From: Streptomyces sp. Mut1
Lineage (GTDB): Bacteria > Actinomycetota > Actinomycetes > Streptomycetales > Streptomycetaceae
Reading direction: 5' to 3'
Assembly: GCF_030719295.1 (NCBI RefSeq)
Contig: NZ_CP120997.1
Coordinates: 7,388,001 to 7,452,000, forward strand
DNA length: 64,000 nucleotides
A program made the translations under genes and the position numbers. Below are positions 42,534 through 51,668 of this stretch, one piece after another; the first letter of the stretch is position 1; each line of letters starts with the position of its first letter. The notes under the pieces were generated by a model. That model made no database searches. It worked only from the letters and a program-made list of their open reading frames with translations, and had not been told where the DNA came from.

Positions 42534-43650
42534 GATCGCCGACCGGCTGCACCCCTGGTTCGAGGACGGCCGGGACTTCGCCGTCGCCACGGTCGTGGCC
42601 GTCGACGGCAGCGCGCCACGCGGCCCCGGCGCCGCCCTGGCCGTCGACCGGGACGGAACCGTCGTGGGCTCCGTCTCCGGGGGCTGCGTGGAAGCGGAGG
42701 TGTACGAGCTCTGCGAACAGGCCCTGGACGACGGGCGGACCGTGCGCCGGCGCTTCGGGTACAGCGACGAGGACGCCTTCGCCGCCGGTCTCACCTGCGG
42801 CGGCGTCATCGACATCCTGATCGCACCGGTGCGCCCGGCCGCACCGGTGCTGCGGGCTGCGGTGGCGGCCGCGACCCGGCGGGAGGCGGTGGCGCTCGCC
42901 CGGGTGGTGCGCGGCCCCGACGACCTGCTCGGCGGGGCGCTGTCCGTGTCGGCCGACGGAGCGTACGAGGGGCATATCGGCGGCCGTCCGGAACTCGGCC
43001 GGTCGGCCGCCGCCGAGGCCCGCGCCATGCTGGACACCGGCCGCACCGGCACCGTCGAGATCGCCGAGGGCGGCTCGCACTGCCCCGGCGGCCTGACGCT
43101 CCTCGTCGAGTCGAGCCTGCCCCCGCCCCGCATGATCGTCTTCGGCGCCGTGGACTTCGCGACCGCGCTCGTCCGGGCGGGCGCGTTCCTCGGCTACCAC
43201 GTCACCGTGTGCGACGCCCGGCCGGTCTTCGCCACCCGGGCCCGCTTCCCCGAGGCCGACGAGGTGGTGGTCGACTGGCCGCACCGCTATCTGCGGAGCA
43301 CCACGACCGACGACCGGACCGTCCTGTGCGTCCTCACCCACGACACCAAGTTCGACGTGCCCCTCCTGGAGGCGGCCCTGCGGCTGCCCGTCGCGTACGT
43401 CGGCGCGATGGGCTCCCGCCGCACCCACCGGGAGCGCAACCGGCGCCTGCGTGAAGCCGGAGTCACGGAAGACGAGTTGACCCGGCTGCACTCCCCGATC
43501 GGCCTCGACCTCGGTGCCCGCACACCCGAGGAGACCGCCCTGTCCATCGCGGCGGAGATCGTCGCGGTGCGCCGGGGCGGCACGGGCACCCCGCTCACCG
43601 GCTCGCACACCCCCATCCACCGCGATCCCGGACAGGAGAGCAGACCCTAA
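42514..43650 (+). CDS. XdhC/PaoD-type molybdenum cofactor insertion protein
   Basis: 378-residue chaperone that binds and modifies the molybdenum cofactor (MCD type in PaoD) and inserts it into the large subunit. N-terminal half: GSAPRGPGAALAVDRDG and VSGGCVEAEVYELCEQ (the conserved Cys), GLTCGGVIDILI. The C-terminal Rossmann half (MIVFGAVDFATALVRAGAFL, AYVGAMGSRRTHRERNRRLR) is complete. GTG 42514 lies inside the previous gene. Its TAA overlaps the stop of the convergent ABC-F gene (CTAA at 43647-43650). Confidence 0.9.
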   Translation: MTPRVLEIADRLHPWFEDGRDFAVATVVAVDGSAPRGPGAALAVDRDGTVVGSVSGGCVEAEVYELCEQALDDGRTVRRRFGYSDEDAFAAGLTCGGVIDILIAPVRPAAPVLRAAVAAATRREAVALARVVRGPDDLLGGALSVSADGAYEGHIGGRPELGRSAAAEARAMLDTGRTGTVEIAEGGSHCPGGLTLLVESSLPPPRMIVFGAVDFATALVRAGAFLGYHVTVCDARPVFATRARFPEADEVVVDWPHRYLRSTTTDDRTVLCVLTHDTKFDVPLLEAALRLPVAYVGAMGSRRTHRERNRRLREAGVTEDELTRLHSPIGLDLGARTPEETALSIAAEIVAVRRGGTGTPLTGSHTPIHRDPGQESRP

Positions 43651-45275
43651 GGGCTGTCCAGGCGCAGTTCGCGCCCCCGCCACCGCCGGCGCAGCCAGCG
43701 GTCGTGGCCGGCCACCACGACCGCGCCGGGCCCGGGGCCGAGCGCCTCCTCCAACTCGTCGCACAGCCTGGGCGAGAGATGGTTCGTGGGCTCGTCCAGC
43801 AGCAGCAGTTCCGGCGGGCGGGCCATCAGCAGGGCGAGGGCGAGCCTGCGCCGCTGACCCGCCGACAACTGCCCCACCGGCTTGTCCGCGTCCGCCTCGT
43901 GCAGCAGACCGAGCGAGGCGAGCGGCACCCGCTCCGCCCGCTCGACGCCCAGCACACCCTCGTACGTGTCGCCGACGGTACGGTCCGGCCGGGCGAACAC
44001 GGTGTCCTGCGTGAGGACCCCGACGCTCAGACCCGGCCGCCGGTCCATCTCGCCCCGAGCGCCGAGCCGCCCGGCGAGCACCGCGAGAAGCGTCGACTTG
44101 CCCGCCCCGTTGCCACCCGTGACCAGCAGACGTTCGGACGCCGCGATGTCGAGGCGGTTGACGGCCAGCCGGCCCGGGACCCGCACCCCGCGCAGGGACA
44201 CCAGGGTGCCCGGCACGGACGGCTCGGCGCGGGCGGTGTAGCGGAAGCGCAGCGGTGCGGGCGGCTCCGCGACCTGGCGGCGCTCCAGCTCGTCGAGGCG
44301 GCGGGAGGCGTTGCGCACCCTGCGTGCGATCTGGCTCTGCACCCGGCCCGCCCGCAGCCCGTACCCCATCTTCTCGCTGTCGCGGGGCCCGCGGTCCGGC
44401 GCGACCCGGCGTGCGGTCACCGCGGCGGAGCGGCGCAGGGCCCCGATCTCCTCCTGCTCCTCGGCGTACCGCCGCTCCCACCGCGCCCGCTCCGCCCGCT
44501 TCCCGGCCAGATAGTCGCTGTACCCGCCCCCGTACCGCACGGGTCCGTCCACTGCCGGATCGAGGTCGATCAGATCCGTGCAGACGGCGTCGAGGAAGGC
44601 CCGGTCGTGACTGGCGATCACCACGGGCCCCGGCATCGTGCGCAGTTGCTCCTCCACGAACGCGGCGGCCTCGTCGTCCAGATGGTTGGTCGGTTCGTCC
44701 AGCAGCAGGGCGGACGGCCGCCGCACCAGCAGCGCGGCGAGCGCCAGCCGGCCGCGCTGCCCGCCCGACAGCGAACCGAGGGTCCGCCCGTGCGGCAACG
44801 CGGCGAGGCCGAGCCCGCCGAGCAGGACGGCCGCGCGCCGGTCGGCGTCCCAGGTCTCCCGTTCCTCGGCCTGTTCGAGACGCCGGCCGTACGTCTCCAG
44901 GAGTTCCGCGTGGTCCGGGGCGCTCTCGGGCGTACGGGCGAGCAGCCCGGAGAGCCGGTCGAGTTCCGCCAGGTCCGCGCGGGCCTCGCGCAGCGCGTCG
45001 TCCAGGACGCCGGCGACGGTGGAGTGCGCGTCGAAGGGCATCTCCTGGTGCAGGAAGCCCACATCGGCGGGCCGGGTGACCTGGCCGGCGTCGGGCTCGT
45101 CCGCTCCGGCGAGCAGCCGCAGGAGGGTCGACTTCCCGACGCCGTTCTCGCCGATCAGCCCGATGCGGTGGCCGGGCGACGCGGTGAGCGACAGCCCGTC
45201 GATGACCCGTTGCGTGCCGAGGGTGCGGACGAGGTCGTGGGCGAGCAGGGCGGGCGGCGGGGTGGTGGCGGGCAT
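43647..45275 (-). CDS. ABC-F family ATPase (ribosome-protection type)
   Basis: 542 residues with two ABC domains: Walker A GENGVGKS and GNGAGKS, signatures LSGGQRGRLALAALLVRRPS and LSAGQRRRLALALLMARPPE, Walker B LLLDEPTNHL twice. A charged inter-domain linker (about residues 240-330) reaches the ribosome in this family. No membrane domain. GGAGG is four bases before the ATG at 45275. It lies 78 bases after the second ABC-F gene and is probably in its transcript. Antibiotic protection is plausible but not shown. Confidence 0.9.
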   Translation of the reverse strand: MPATTPPPALLAHDLVRTLGTQRVIDGLSLTASPGHRIGLIGENGVGKSTLLRLLAGADEPDAGQVTRPADVGFLHQEMPFDAHSTVAGVLDDALREARADLAELDRLSGLLARTPESAPDHAELLETYGRRLEQAEERETWDADRRAAVLLGGLGLAALPHGRTLGSLSGGQRGRLALAALLVRRPSALLLDEPTNHLDDEAAAFVEEQLRTMPGPVVIASHDRAFLDAVCTDLIDLDPAVDGPVRYGGGYSDYLAGKRAERARWERRYAEEQEEIGALRRSAAVTARRVAPDRGPRDSEKMGYGLRAGRVQSQIARRVRNASRRLDELERRQVAEPPAPLRFRYTARAEPSVPGTLVSLRGVRVPGRLAVNRLDIAASERLLVTGGNGAGKSTLLAVLAGRLGARGEMDRRPGLSVGVLTQDTVFARPDRTVGDTYEGVLGVERAERVPLASLGLLHEADADKPVGQLSAGQRRRLALALLMARPPELLLLDEPTNHLSPRLCDELEEALGPGPGAVVVAGHDRWLRRRWRGRELRLDSP

Positions 45276-45353
45276 GGGTACCTCCGACGTGATCGGTTCT
45301 GGGCCCGCCGGGCACGGGGCCTCGGGCGCGGGCCTGGACGGCACGTCAGCGGT

Positions 45354-46988
45354 TCACGTCTGCGGGGCCCCCGTCTCCCGCAGCTCTCCGCCGGCCAGCC
45401 GGAGCCACCGCTCCACCCCGATCCGCTCCAGGAACCGCTCGTCGTGGCTGACCACCACGAACGCCCCGCGATAGGAGGCGAGCGCGCTCTCCAGCTGACC
45501 GGCGCTGACCAGGTCGAGGTTGTTGGTCGGCTCGTCCAGGAGCAGCAGCTGCGGGGCCGGCTCCGCGCACAGCACGCAGGCCAGCGTGGCCCGCAGCCGT
45601 TCGCCGCCCGACAGCACACCGGCCGGCAGGTGGGCGCGGTCACCGCGGAAGAGGAATCGGGCCAGCAGGTTCATCCGCTCGGCCTCCGTCCGGTGCGGGG
45701 CGAAAGCGGCGAAGTTCTCGGCCACCGTCCGGTCGAGGTCGAGCAGGTCGAGGCGTTGCGAGAGGTAGGCGATCCGCCCGTCGGCACGCTTGATCAGGCC
45801 GCCGTCCAGCTCCAGGTCGCCGTTGACCAGCCGCAGCAGGGTGCTCTTGCCCGCGCCGTTGGGCCCGGTCAGCGCGATGCGTTCGGGCCCCCGGACCGTC
45901 AGGCCGGCACCCTCGCCCGTGAACAGCTCCCGGCCGCCGAGGCGGATGCGCATCCGTTCGCCGAGCAGGACCGTGCGCCCGGCGGGCACGTCGGTGTCCG
46001 GCAGGTCGAGCGTGAGGTGCTGTTCATCGCGTACGGCACGCCCCGCCTCGTCGAGCCGGGCCTGGGCCTCGCCGACCCGGGAGGCGTGCGTCTGGCCGGC
46101 CCGGCCCGCAGACTCCTGGGCACCCCGCTTCATGTTTCCGGCGAAGATGCGCGGGAGTCCGGCGTTCTTGAGGTTGCGCGCCGCGTTGCTCGCGCGGCGC
46201 TCGGCCCGTTCGCGGGCCTGCTGCATCTCGCGCTTCTCCCGCTTCAGCTCCTGCTCGGCGTTGCGGACGTTCTTCTCGGCCACCTCGCGCTCGGCCCGCA
46301 CAGCCTCCTCGTAGGCCGTGAAGTTGCCCCCGTACAGGCGTAGTTCCTCCGGTCCGAGTTCGGCGATGCGGTCCATGCGGTCCAGGAGCGCGCGGTCGTG
46401 ACTGACCAGGAGCAGCGTGCCGCTCCACGCCTCCAGCGTCTCGTAGAGGCGGTGGCGGGCGTCGAGGTCGAGGTTGTTGGTCGGCTCGTCCAGCAGCAGG
46501 ACGTCCGGCCGCTTCAGGAGCTGGGCGGCCAGACCCAGCGAGACGACCTGGCCGCCGCTGAGCGTGCCGATGCTCCGGTCCAGGGCAATGCCGTCCAGCC
46601 CGAGCCGGTCGAGCTGGGCACGGGTGCGCTCCTCGATGTCCCAGTCGTCGCCGATGACGGCGAAGTGCTCCTCGCCCACGTCACCGGACTCCACGGCGTC
46701 CAGTGCGCGGATCACCGCGTCGACGCCGAGCACCTCGGCCACCGACAGGCCGCCGGTCAGGGGCAGGCTCTGCGGGAGGTAGCCGAGCGTGCCGTCGACG
46801 GTGACGGAACCGGCGGTGGGCCGCAGCTCACCGGCGATCAGCTTCAGCAGCGTGCTCTTCCCTGAGCCGTTGGGGGCGACGAGCCCGGTGCGGCCGTTGC
46901 CCACCGTGAAGGACAGGCCCGCGAAGACCGGCGTGTCGTCGGGCCAGGAGAAGGAAAGGTTCGAGCAGATGACGGGTGCGTCGGACAT
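45354..46988 (-). CDS. ABC-F family ATPase preceded by a leader region
   Basis: 544 residues, two ABC domains with Walker A APNGSGKS and GPNGAGKS, signatures LSGGQVVSLGLAAQLLKRPD and LSGGERLRATLACVLCAEPA, both with LLLDEPTNNLD. The linker (about 235-300) is a long Arg/Glu-rich helical hairpin (RNAEQELKREKREMQQARER). ABC-F proteins rescue or protect ribosomes; several antibiotic-resistance members are induced by leader-peptide attenuation. The 262-base upstream region has a short leader frame and hairpins that suit this. GAGGT is eight to nine bases before the ATG. Confidence 0.9.
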   Translation of the reverse strand: MSDAPVICSNLSFSWPDDTPVFAGLSFTVGNGRTGLVAPNGSGKSTLLKLIAGELRPTAGSVTVDGTLGYLPQSLPLTGGLSVAEVLGVDAVIRALDAVESGDVGEEHFAVIGDDWDIEERTRAQLDRLGLDGIALDRSIGTLSGGQVVSLGLAAQLLKRPDVLLLDEPTNNLDLDARHRLYETLEAWSGTLLLVSHDRALLDRMDRIAELGPEELRLYGGNFTAYEEAVRAEREVAEKNVRNAEQELKREKREMQQARERAERRASNAARNLKNAGLPRIFAGNMKRGAQESAGRAGQTHASRVGEAQARLDEAGRAVRDEQHLTLDLPDTDVPAGRTVLLGERMRIRLGGRELFTGEGAGLTVRGPERIALTGPNGAGKSTLLRLVNGDLELDGGLIKRADGRIAYLSQRLDLLDLDRTVAENFAAFAPHRTEAERMNLLARFLFRGDRAHLPAGVLSGGERLRATLACVLCAEPAPQLLLLDEPTNNLDLVSAGQLESALASYRGAFVVVSHDERFLERIGVERWLRLAGGELRETGAPQT

Positions 46989-47066
46989 GCGTGAGACCTC
47001 GCGTGTGAACCCGGGGTCGGCACGGACCGCGGCCCCGGAGGAATGGCCAAAGGGAACAACGACATG

Positions 47067-47101
47067 GCCACCGCGGCGGCGCCCTCGGCGCCCGCTGTGG
47101 C
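47067..47101 (-). promoter_or_regulatory. Large hairpin between leader peptide and ABC-F gene
   Basis: GCCAC at one end pairs with GTGGC at the other, with GCGG/CCGC and GCGCC/GGCGC pairing inside and a short GAG loop. It follows the leader frame and a smaller CCGGGT-ATC-ACCCGG hairpin (47110-47124) that covers the leader stop codon, an arrangement fit for attenuation. Confidence 0.55.
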
Positions 47102-47116
47102 TATCGGCCCCGGGTA

Positions 47117-47146
47117 TCACCCGGAGATGTCGTCGTCGCCTGCCAT
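47117..47146 (-). CDS. Putative leader peptide of the ABC-F genes
   Basis: A nine-residue frame, MAGDDDISG, has GAGGAG seven bases before its ATG. It lies about 130 bases upstream of the ABC-F start. Its stop codon lies inside the CCGGGT-ATC-ACCCGG hairpin. Ribosome stalling on such short peptides controls several known ABC-F resistance genes; that use here is inferred. Confidence 0.5.
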   Translation of the reverse strand: MAGDDDISG

Positions 47147-47163
47147 GTCTGGTCTCCTCGGTA

Positions 47164-47188
47164 CACGCTGAACAGCGTGACAATCCTA
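47164..47188 (-). promoter_or_regulatory. Minus-strand -10 element and start-site palindrome for the ABC-F transcript
   Basis: TAGGAT (minus strand, 47183-47188) is a good -10 hexamer without a clear -35. Immediately downstream CACGCTG-AA-CAGCGTG (47164-47179) has perfect seven-base arms at the expected start site. It could be an operator or a 5' RNA hairpin. Confidence 0.5.
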
Positions 47189-47194
47189 GCAGGA

Positions 47195-47246
47195 GGTCCG
47201 GTCCCGCCTCCGGCCCAGGGCCGCGGGACGGAGGCGGGACCGGACC
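47195..47246 (-). terminator. 18-base-pair hairpin terminator after the sulfatase gene
   Basis: GGTCCGGTCCCGCCTCCG (47195-47212) is the exact complement of 47229-47246, with a 16-base loop. It begins four bases past the sulfatase stop and separates it from the ABC-F promoter. Confidence 0.85.
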
Positions 47247-47249
47247 GCG

Positions 47250-48710
47250 TCAGGGGCGCGGGCGATGGCCGAAACGGGCCCCCTCCCACGGTGTGCCGTC
47301 CGGGAACGACTCCGCGCGGCGCTGCCCGGCCGGGCGCGCCGGAGCCCGTTCCACGGTGGGCTTCGCGCCCTCGATCCGCTCCAGCCAGCCGAGCAGCTCC
47401 CGGCGCAGCTCGTCGGCGACCGCGCGGTGCGATTCCAGGCCGGCGAGATTGTCCAGCTCGTACGGGTCGGCCGCCAGGTCGTACAGCTCCGTCTCCGTGT
47501 AATGGTCCGCGTCCGGGTCGTTCCAGGCGTCCGCGCCGGGTGCCTGGACGGCGTACTTCCAGCGGGAGGTGCGCACCGCGCGCCCCACCCGGTCCTCGCT
47601 GATCTGGACGAACGCGGAATCCGGCCGGCCGGGATCGCGGCCCCCACCGGTCAGCGGCAGCAGGGAGCGCCCCTGCACCCCCGGCGGAACGGTGAGCCCC
47701 GCGGCCGCCAGCAGCGTCGGCATCAGGTCCAGCGTGCCGACGGGCCGGCGGACGAGCCCGCCGCCCGTGAAGCCGGGGCCGGTGACGGCGAGCGGGACCC
47801 GGACCGACGCCTCGTGGGCGGAGCGCTTGTACTCGCTGTTGCGGGTACGGAAGTGGGAGCCGTGGTCCGCCGTCCACGCCAGGACCGTGTTCTCCTCGGT
47901 GCCCAGGCTCCGCAGGGCGTCGCGGAGCCGGCCCACCCCCTCGTCGACCCGCTTGATCTGCCCGAGGTACCCGCCCAGGTGACGGTGGGCTCCGCCCTGC
48001 GCGGCACCCGGCGAGAGCGCGGCCAGGTCCGGCGGCAGCCAGGCACCCTCGTACCGCTCGCGGTAGCCGTCCGGGGCCGGGTAGTCGTCCGTGGGGTTCT
48101 GGTGGTGCGGCTCCAGGAGGGAGAGGAAGAGGAGGTAGGGCCGGTCGTGGTGGTCGGCCACGAAGCGGATCGCCGCGTCGATCAGCGCGTCGGAACGGTA
48201 GCCGGGCAGCCGGACCGGTTCCCCGTCCTCGTCGTACACCACCGTGCGGTACGTGTCCGAGGTGAATTCGAGCCTGTCCGAGGCGAGCCAGCTGTCGTAG
48301 CCGCCCCGCCGTCCGGGCGGTACGGGGCCGTCGGGATTGTCGTCACCCGCCAGGTGCCACTTGCCGATGTAGCCGGTGGCGTATCCGGCCGCCGCGAACT
48401 CGCCGGCCAGCGTGGGGATGCCCTGGGGGAGCGGCAGCCCATTGCGGAAGACGCCGGCCGACGTCGGGTAGCGGCCGGTCTGGAGCGCCGAACGGGCCGG
48501 AGCACAGACCGGGTTGGGCGTGATGGCCTGCTCGAACAGGGTGCCCTCGCGGGCGATCCGGTCGAACTCGGGTGTCACGCCCGCCCGGTTGCCGTGCACA
48601 CCGGCCGTGTCCCAGCGCTGCTGGTCGGTGAGGACCACGATCACCTGAGGGGGCGCCCCGGCGGGCGGCGCCGGAGCGCCGCCCGCCGGGAGTGCGGAGT
48701 ACGCGCTCAC
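47250..48710 (-). CDS. Sulfatase (formylglycine-dependent, COG3119)
   Basis: 486-residue type I sulfatase. The formylglycine site is C69 in [15 protein letters not shown] (CxPxR). Metal-binding residues occur in [12 protein letters not shown] and [13 protein letters not shown], and GKWHL near residue 117 is the usual lysine/histidine pair. No signal peptide, so cytoplasmic. Its GTG overlaps the stop of the TauD-like gene by four bases, which makes them one operon. Activation needs the formylglycine-generating enzyme, encoded at 57191-58135. The substrate ester is unknown. Confidence 0.92.
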   Translation of the reverse strand: MSAYSALPAGGAPAPPAGAPPQVIVVLTDQQRWDTAGVHGNRAGVTPEFDRIAREGTLFEQAITPNPVCAPARSALQTGRYPTSAGVFRNGLPLPQGIPTLAGEFAAAGYATGYIGKWHLAGDDNPDGPVPPGRRGGYDSWLASDRLEFTSDTYRTVVYDEDGEPVRLPGYRSDALIDAAIRFVADHHDRPYLLFLSLLEPHHQNPTDDYPAPDGYRERYEGAWLPPDLAALSPGAAQGGAHRHLGGYLGQIKRVDEGVGRLRDALRSLGTEENTVLAWTADHGSHFRTRNSEYKRSAHEASVRVPLAVTGPGFTGGGLVRRPVGTLDLMPTLLAAAGLTVPPGVQGRSLLPLTGGGRDPGRPDSAFVQISEDRVGRAVRTSRWKYAVQAPGADAWNDPDADHYTETELYDLAADPYELDNLAGLESHRAVADELRRELLGWLERIEGAKPTVERAPARPAGQRRAESFPDGTPWEGARFGHRPRP

Positions 48711-49660
48711 GCAGCCGGCGCCTCGGCGTTGGAGGCGCCCGACGCGATACCGAAGGACGGGTCCGGGACCGCCTCCGGGCTGATCAGGGTGGAGGAGCGG
48801 CCGTCGACACCGACCGGGACGTCCCCGTCGATGGTGACGCGGCGCAGCTTGCGCTCGTGGGTGTCGGAGTCGTCCACGCCGTAGTGCTGGGTGGCGCGGT
48901 TGTCCCAGATGGCGACGTCGCCCACCTGCCAGTCCCAGCGCACGGTGTTCTCCGGGCGCTCGATGTGGGACTGGAACAGGTCGACCAGGGCCCGCGAGTC
49001 GCGGCCGGTCAGACCGCTGACGCGCTGTACGAAGTTGCCCAGCAGCAGGACGCGCTCACCGGTCTCGGGGTGGACGCGGACCACCGGGTGCTCGGTGAGG
49101 AACTTCGTGGAGGTGAACACCTCCCGGTACTGCTCCAGCGCCTCCGGCAGGGCGTTGGGCCGCACCGACACATAGTCGTAGTCGTTGGAGTGGACGGCCC
49201 GCAGACCGTCCGCCAGGGTGCGCAGCTGCTCGGGCAGCTCCGCGTAGGCGGCGGCCGTGTTGGACCACAGGGTGTTGCCGCCGTACGGGGGGATCACGAC
49301 GGCCCGCAGGATGGAGAAGGCCGGGTAGGCGGGGACGAAGGTGACGTCGGTGTGCCACTGGTTGGCCCGGCCGCCGTGGTCGGAGTCGATGCCGAGCGAG
49401 TAACGGCCGTCCGCCGAGGGGACGGTCGGGTGGGCGACGGGCGTGCCGAGCAGCCGGCCGAAGGCCTCGTGGCTCTCCTCGTCCAGGTGATCCTGGCCGC
49501 GGAAGAAGATCACCTTGTTGGCGAGCAGGGCGTCCCGGACGGCGGTGACCGTCTCCGGGGCGAGGTCGCCGCCGAGGCGGACACCGGAGACGACGGCGCC
49601 GATGCGGCCGCCGAGCTTCTGGACGGTGACGGCGGGTGCGGCGGTGGTGGTGGAGGACAT
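48707..49660 (-). CDS. TauD/TfdA family Fe(II)/2-oxoglutarate dioxygenase (AtsK-like)
   Basis: 317 residues. The iron triad is H103 and D105 (WHTDVTF) with H259 (NRATQHYG); R270/R274 can hold 2-oxoglutarate. Homologues TauD and AtsK cleave taurine or alkyl sulfate esters to free sulfite or sulfate plus an aldehyde. The context (two sulfatases, FGE, ABC importer) strongly suggests sulfur scavenging; AtsK-like alkylsulfatase is the closest fit by eye. The ATG at 49660 is preceded by GAAGGGAATCCGTC. Confidence 0.9.
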   Translation of the reverse strand: MSSTTTAAPAVTVQKLGGRIGAVVSGVRLGGDLAPETVTAVRDALLANKVIFFRGQDHLDEESHEAFGRLLGTPVAHPTVPSADGRYSLGIDSDHGGRANQWHTDVTFVPAYPAFSILRAVVIPPYGGNTLWSNTAAAYAELPEQLRTLADGLRAVHSNDYDYVSVRPNALPEALEQYREVFTSTKFLTEHPVVRVHPETGERVLLLGNFVQRVSGLTGRDSRALVDLFQSHIERPENTVRWDWQVGDVAIWDNRATQHYGVDDSDTHERKLRRVTIDGDVPVGVDGRSSTLISPEAVPDPSFGIASGASNAEAPAA

Positions 49661-50209
49661 GACGGATTCCCTTCGGGAGGACGTGCTCGTCCCCGGCCGG
49701 AGATACGGCGCGGCCGACGGCGAGCTGATTAATCTTGGAGAGGAAGTAATTCGGGCGGAACGCGGCCCACGGGTGGAGACGGGGCGATGCCCGGCGCGAC
49801 GGTGCGCGGGATCGGGGCGTTGACGCGGGAGCGCGGTGAGGTGTCCGCCGGTCAGGCGGCGGTACAGGGGCCCGGACACACGGGCTGCGGTGCGGGGCGG
49901 CCGGCGCGGGCGGGCCGCGCATCGGGAAGTGCCGTCGCGAACATGTCCCGGAGACTTCCAGCGCCCCGCCGCGTACGTCAAGCGCCCTCCGGCACCCCGC
50001 AGGGCGTGCGGCAGTGGTTCAATCGGCGCCTGCACGCGGCCCCCATCCCTCCGGAAGCACGCCCAAAAACCCAGCCCGACCTGGGATTTCATCCATGGTG
50101 TCGGGTAGCGGGCGAAGGCCGGTACCGGGTCGGGTGACAGGCCCCGCGCGATTTCACGCCGCCGTAACGTTGCGAGCGCCCGCCGGCGCAGGACCGAAGG
50201 AAGGCCCTC
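49661..50209. promoter_or_regulatory. 549-base divergent region between TauD-like and ROK genes
   Basis: No coding sequence that I trust. An AT-rich island at about 49725-49752 (GCTGATTAATCTTGGAGAGG) stands out and probably holds the minus-strand promoter. The plus-strand ROK gene has CGAAGGAAGGCCCTC before its ATG. A 30-codon minus frame (49852-49944) with two late cysteines is noted among rejected items. Confidence 0.45.
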
Positions 50210-51415
50210 ATGACTGCCGCTCCCCGCCTCTTCCGCGCCACCGGTGACGGACGGCGCGAGACCAACGCCGCCACCGTGCTGCGGACCGTCCTGGACCACG
50301 GACCCGTCGCCCGCCGGGCGATCGCCGAGCGCTCCGGCCTGAGTCAGGCCGCCGTCTCGCGGCAGTGCACCGACCTCGTGAACCTGGGCCTGGTGCGGGA
50401 GCTGCCGGAGCTGGTCGCCAGCAACGGGGTGGGCCGCCCGCAGATCCCGGTCGACCTGCACACGGGGGAGGGCGACGGGCCCCTGGCCGCCGGCGTCCAC
50501 ATAGGGGTGCCCTACTCGACGTTCGGGCTGCTGGACCTGCGTGGCCGCCTGCTCGACCGGCGCGCCTTCCCGCACGACGGCATCGCCCCCGGCGACCTGC
50601 CGGCGAAGATCGTCCGGGGGCTGCGCGCCTTCCTCCGGGTCGCCGGGCGCGGCAGGCGGCTGCTGGGGGTGGGCGCGGCCCTGGGCGGCTGGGTCGACCC
50701 CGGCACGGGCACGGCCGTGCGGCACGCCATGCTCGGCTGGGCCGGCCGTCCGCTGGCCGCCGAACTCGCCCGTGGCCTGGACGGCTTCGAGGTGCGCGTC
50801 GACAACCACGCCCGCGCGGTCGCCCAGTCGGAGATCCTCTTCGGCCGGCCCGAGGCACGGCGGAGCCTGGTCCACCTGTTCATCGGCAACGTGGTCGACG
50901 CGGCGCTCGGCATCACCGGGGTGGTCCACCAGGGGCCGGGGTCCGGTGCCGGGGACGTGGCACACCTGCCCGTGCCGGACTCCACGGTGGTCTGCCCGTG
51001 CGGCCGGTCCGGCTGCCTGGAGGCGACGGTCTCCAACGTCGCCATGGCGCGGACGGCCGTACGCCGGGGCATCGTGCCCTGGCCGGACGCGTTGCTGGTG
51101 GTGGACGCGGCGGCGGCGGGGGACCGGCGGGCGGACCGGCTGCTGCGCGAGCGGGCCCGCGCGGTCGGCCGGGCGACCGCCCTGCTGCTCGACGTCCTCA
51201 ACCCGGACCTGGTCGTCGTCACCGAGCACGCCAGCCTGATCAATCCCGAGTACCTGGAGGAGATCAGGGGCGCGGCGGTCGACCACTCGCACGTCTGCCA
51301 GGACCCCGAACGCATCGTCAGTCCGCATGCCGGGACGGCCGTCCTCCCCGTCGCGGCCGGCGCCGTCGTGCTGAACTCCCTTTTCAGAAGCCCCCTGACG
51401 GCGTCCCTGCGGTAG
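50210..51415 (+). CDS. ROK family transcriptional regulator
   Basis: 401 residues. An N-terminal winged helix ([38 protein letters not shown]) is followed by a ROK/ASKHA domain. The zinc motif [11 protein letters not shown] is complete and the DxGxT phosphate loop region is changed ([12 protein letters not shown]), typical of NagC/Mlc-type regulators that only bind sugars. AAGGAAGG precedes the ATG. It lies between the two organosulfur operons and may control one or both; the ligand could be a sulfated sugar or its product, which is inference. Confidence 0.88.
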   Translation: MTAAPRLFRATGDGRRETNAATVLRTVLDHGPVARRAIAERSGLSQAAVSRQCTDLVNLGLVRELPELVASNGVGRPQIPVDLHTGEGDGPLAAGVHIGVPYSTFGLLDLRGRLLDRRAFPHDGIAPGDLPAKIVRGLRAFLRVAGRGRRLLGVGAALGGWVDPGTGTAVRHAMLGWAGRPLAAELARGLDGFEVRVDNHARAVAQSEILFGRPEARRSLVHLFIGNVVDAALGITGVVHQGPGSGAGDVAHLPVPDSTVVCPCGRSGCLEATVSNVAMARTAVRRGIVPWPDALLVVDAAAAGDRRADRLLRERARAVGRATALLLDVLNPDLVVVTEHASLINPEYLEEIRGAAVDHSHVCQDPERIVSPHAGTAVLPVAAGAVVLNSLFRSPLTASLR

Positions 51416-51467
51416 CCGCACGCTGGGGGCGGACAGACGCGTCGTACCAGGATGCGGACGCGGCAGG

Positions 51468-51497
51468 TTGACCGCCCGCCGAGGCCGCTGTCATATT
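51468..51497 (+). promoter_or_regulatory. Promoter of the leader peptide and sulfur-transport operon
   Basis: TTGACC (51468-51473), 18-base spacer, CATATT (51492-51497). The start would fall about ten bases before the leader ATG. A recognisable -35/-10 pair in this GC-rich setting makes it plausible. Confidence 0.55.
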
Positions 51498-51515
51498 GCT
51501 CCCGTGAACCCGGAC

Positions 51516-51587
51516 ATGCGCCTCATCTCCCGCAGGCACGTCGACCTCTGTCGGCAGGCCAGCGCGGTCTGTGCCGTCCACAGCTGA
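51516..51587 (+). CDS. Cysteine-containing leader peptide (RRHVDLxR class) of the sulfur operon
   Basis: 23 codons starting MRLISRRHVDLCRQASAVC. The RRHVDLxRxxSAxC pattern is the short leader peptide seen upstream of sulfur-assimilation genes in Streptomyces and related actinobacteria. Two cysteine codons (residues 12 and 19) would stall ribosomes when cysteinyl-tRNA is scarce. A stable hairpin follows at 51648-51668 and the transport operon starts 322 bases on. Too short for ordinary gene calling. The family resemblance is strong; the control mechanism is inferred. Confidence 0.8.
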   Translation: MRLISRRHVDLCRQASAVCAVHS

Positions 51588-51647
51588 CCCGGACCGCAGT
51601 TCCCAGGGCTTTCGCCCGGCCGCTCCCGTCGCCCCGCTGACCCGTCT

Positions 51648-51668
51648 CCGGGGAGCCGTACTCCCCGG
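51648..51668 (+). terminator. Candidate attenuator hairpin after the leader peptide
   Basis: CCGGGGAG and CTCCCCGG flank a CCGTA loop, 60 bases past the leader stop. The rest of the 494-base gap 51416-51909 holds the promoter, the leader peptide, an AT-richer patch (TCCATTTATCCCGCAGCGGA, about 51820) and a GCGCGCCGGCGCGC palindrome near 51857; no other gene. Confidence 0.55.

Noticed and set aside
49852..49944. 30-codon minus frame (starts [20 protein letters not shown]) with two late Cys codons upstream of the TauD-like gene
   Set aside because: It is in the right place for a second sulfur leader but lacks the RRHVDLxR pattern, has a poor ribosome site and no clear attenuator hairpin.
48707..51421. 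Very long minus-strand frame running through the ROK gene
   Set aside because: Only its last 317 codons (the TauD-like protein) are real. Upstream it is antisense to the ROK gene and shows shadow composition.
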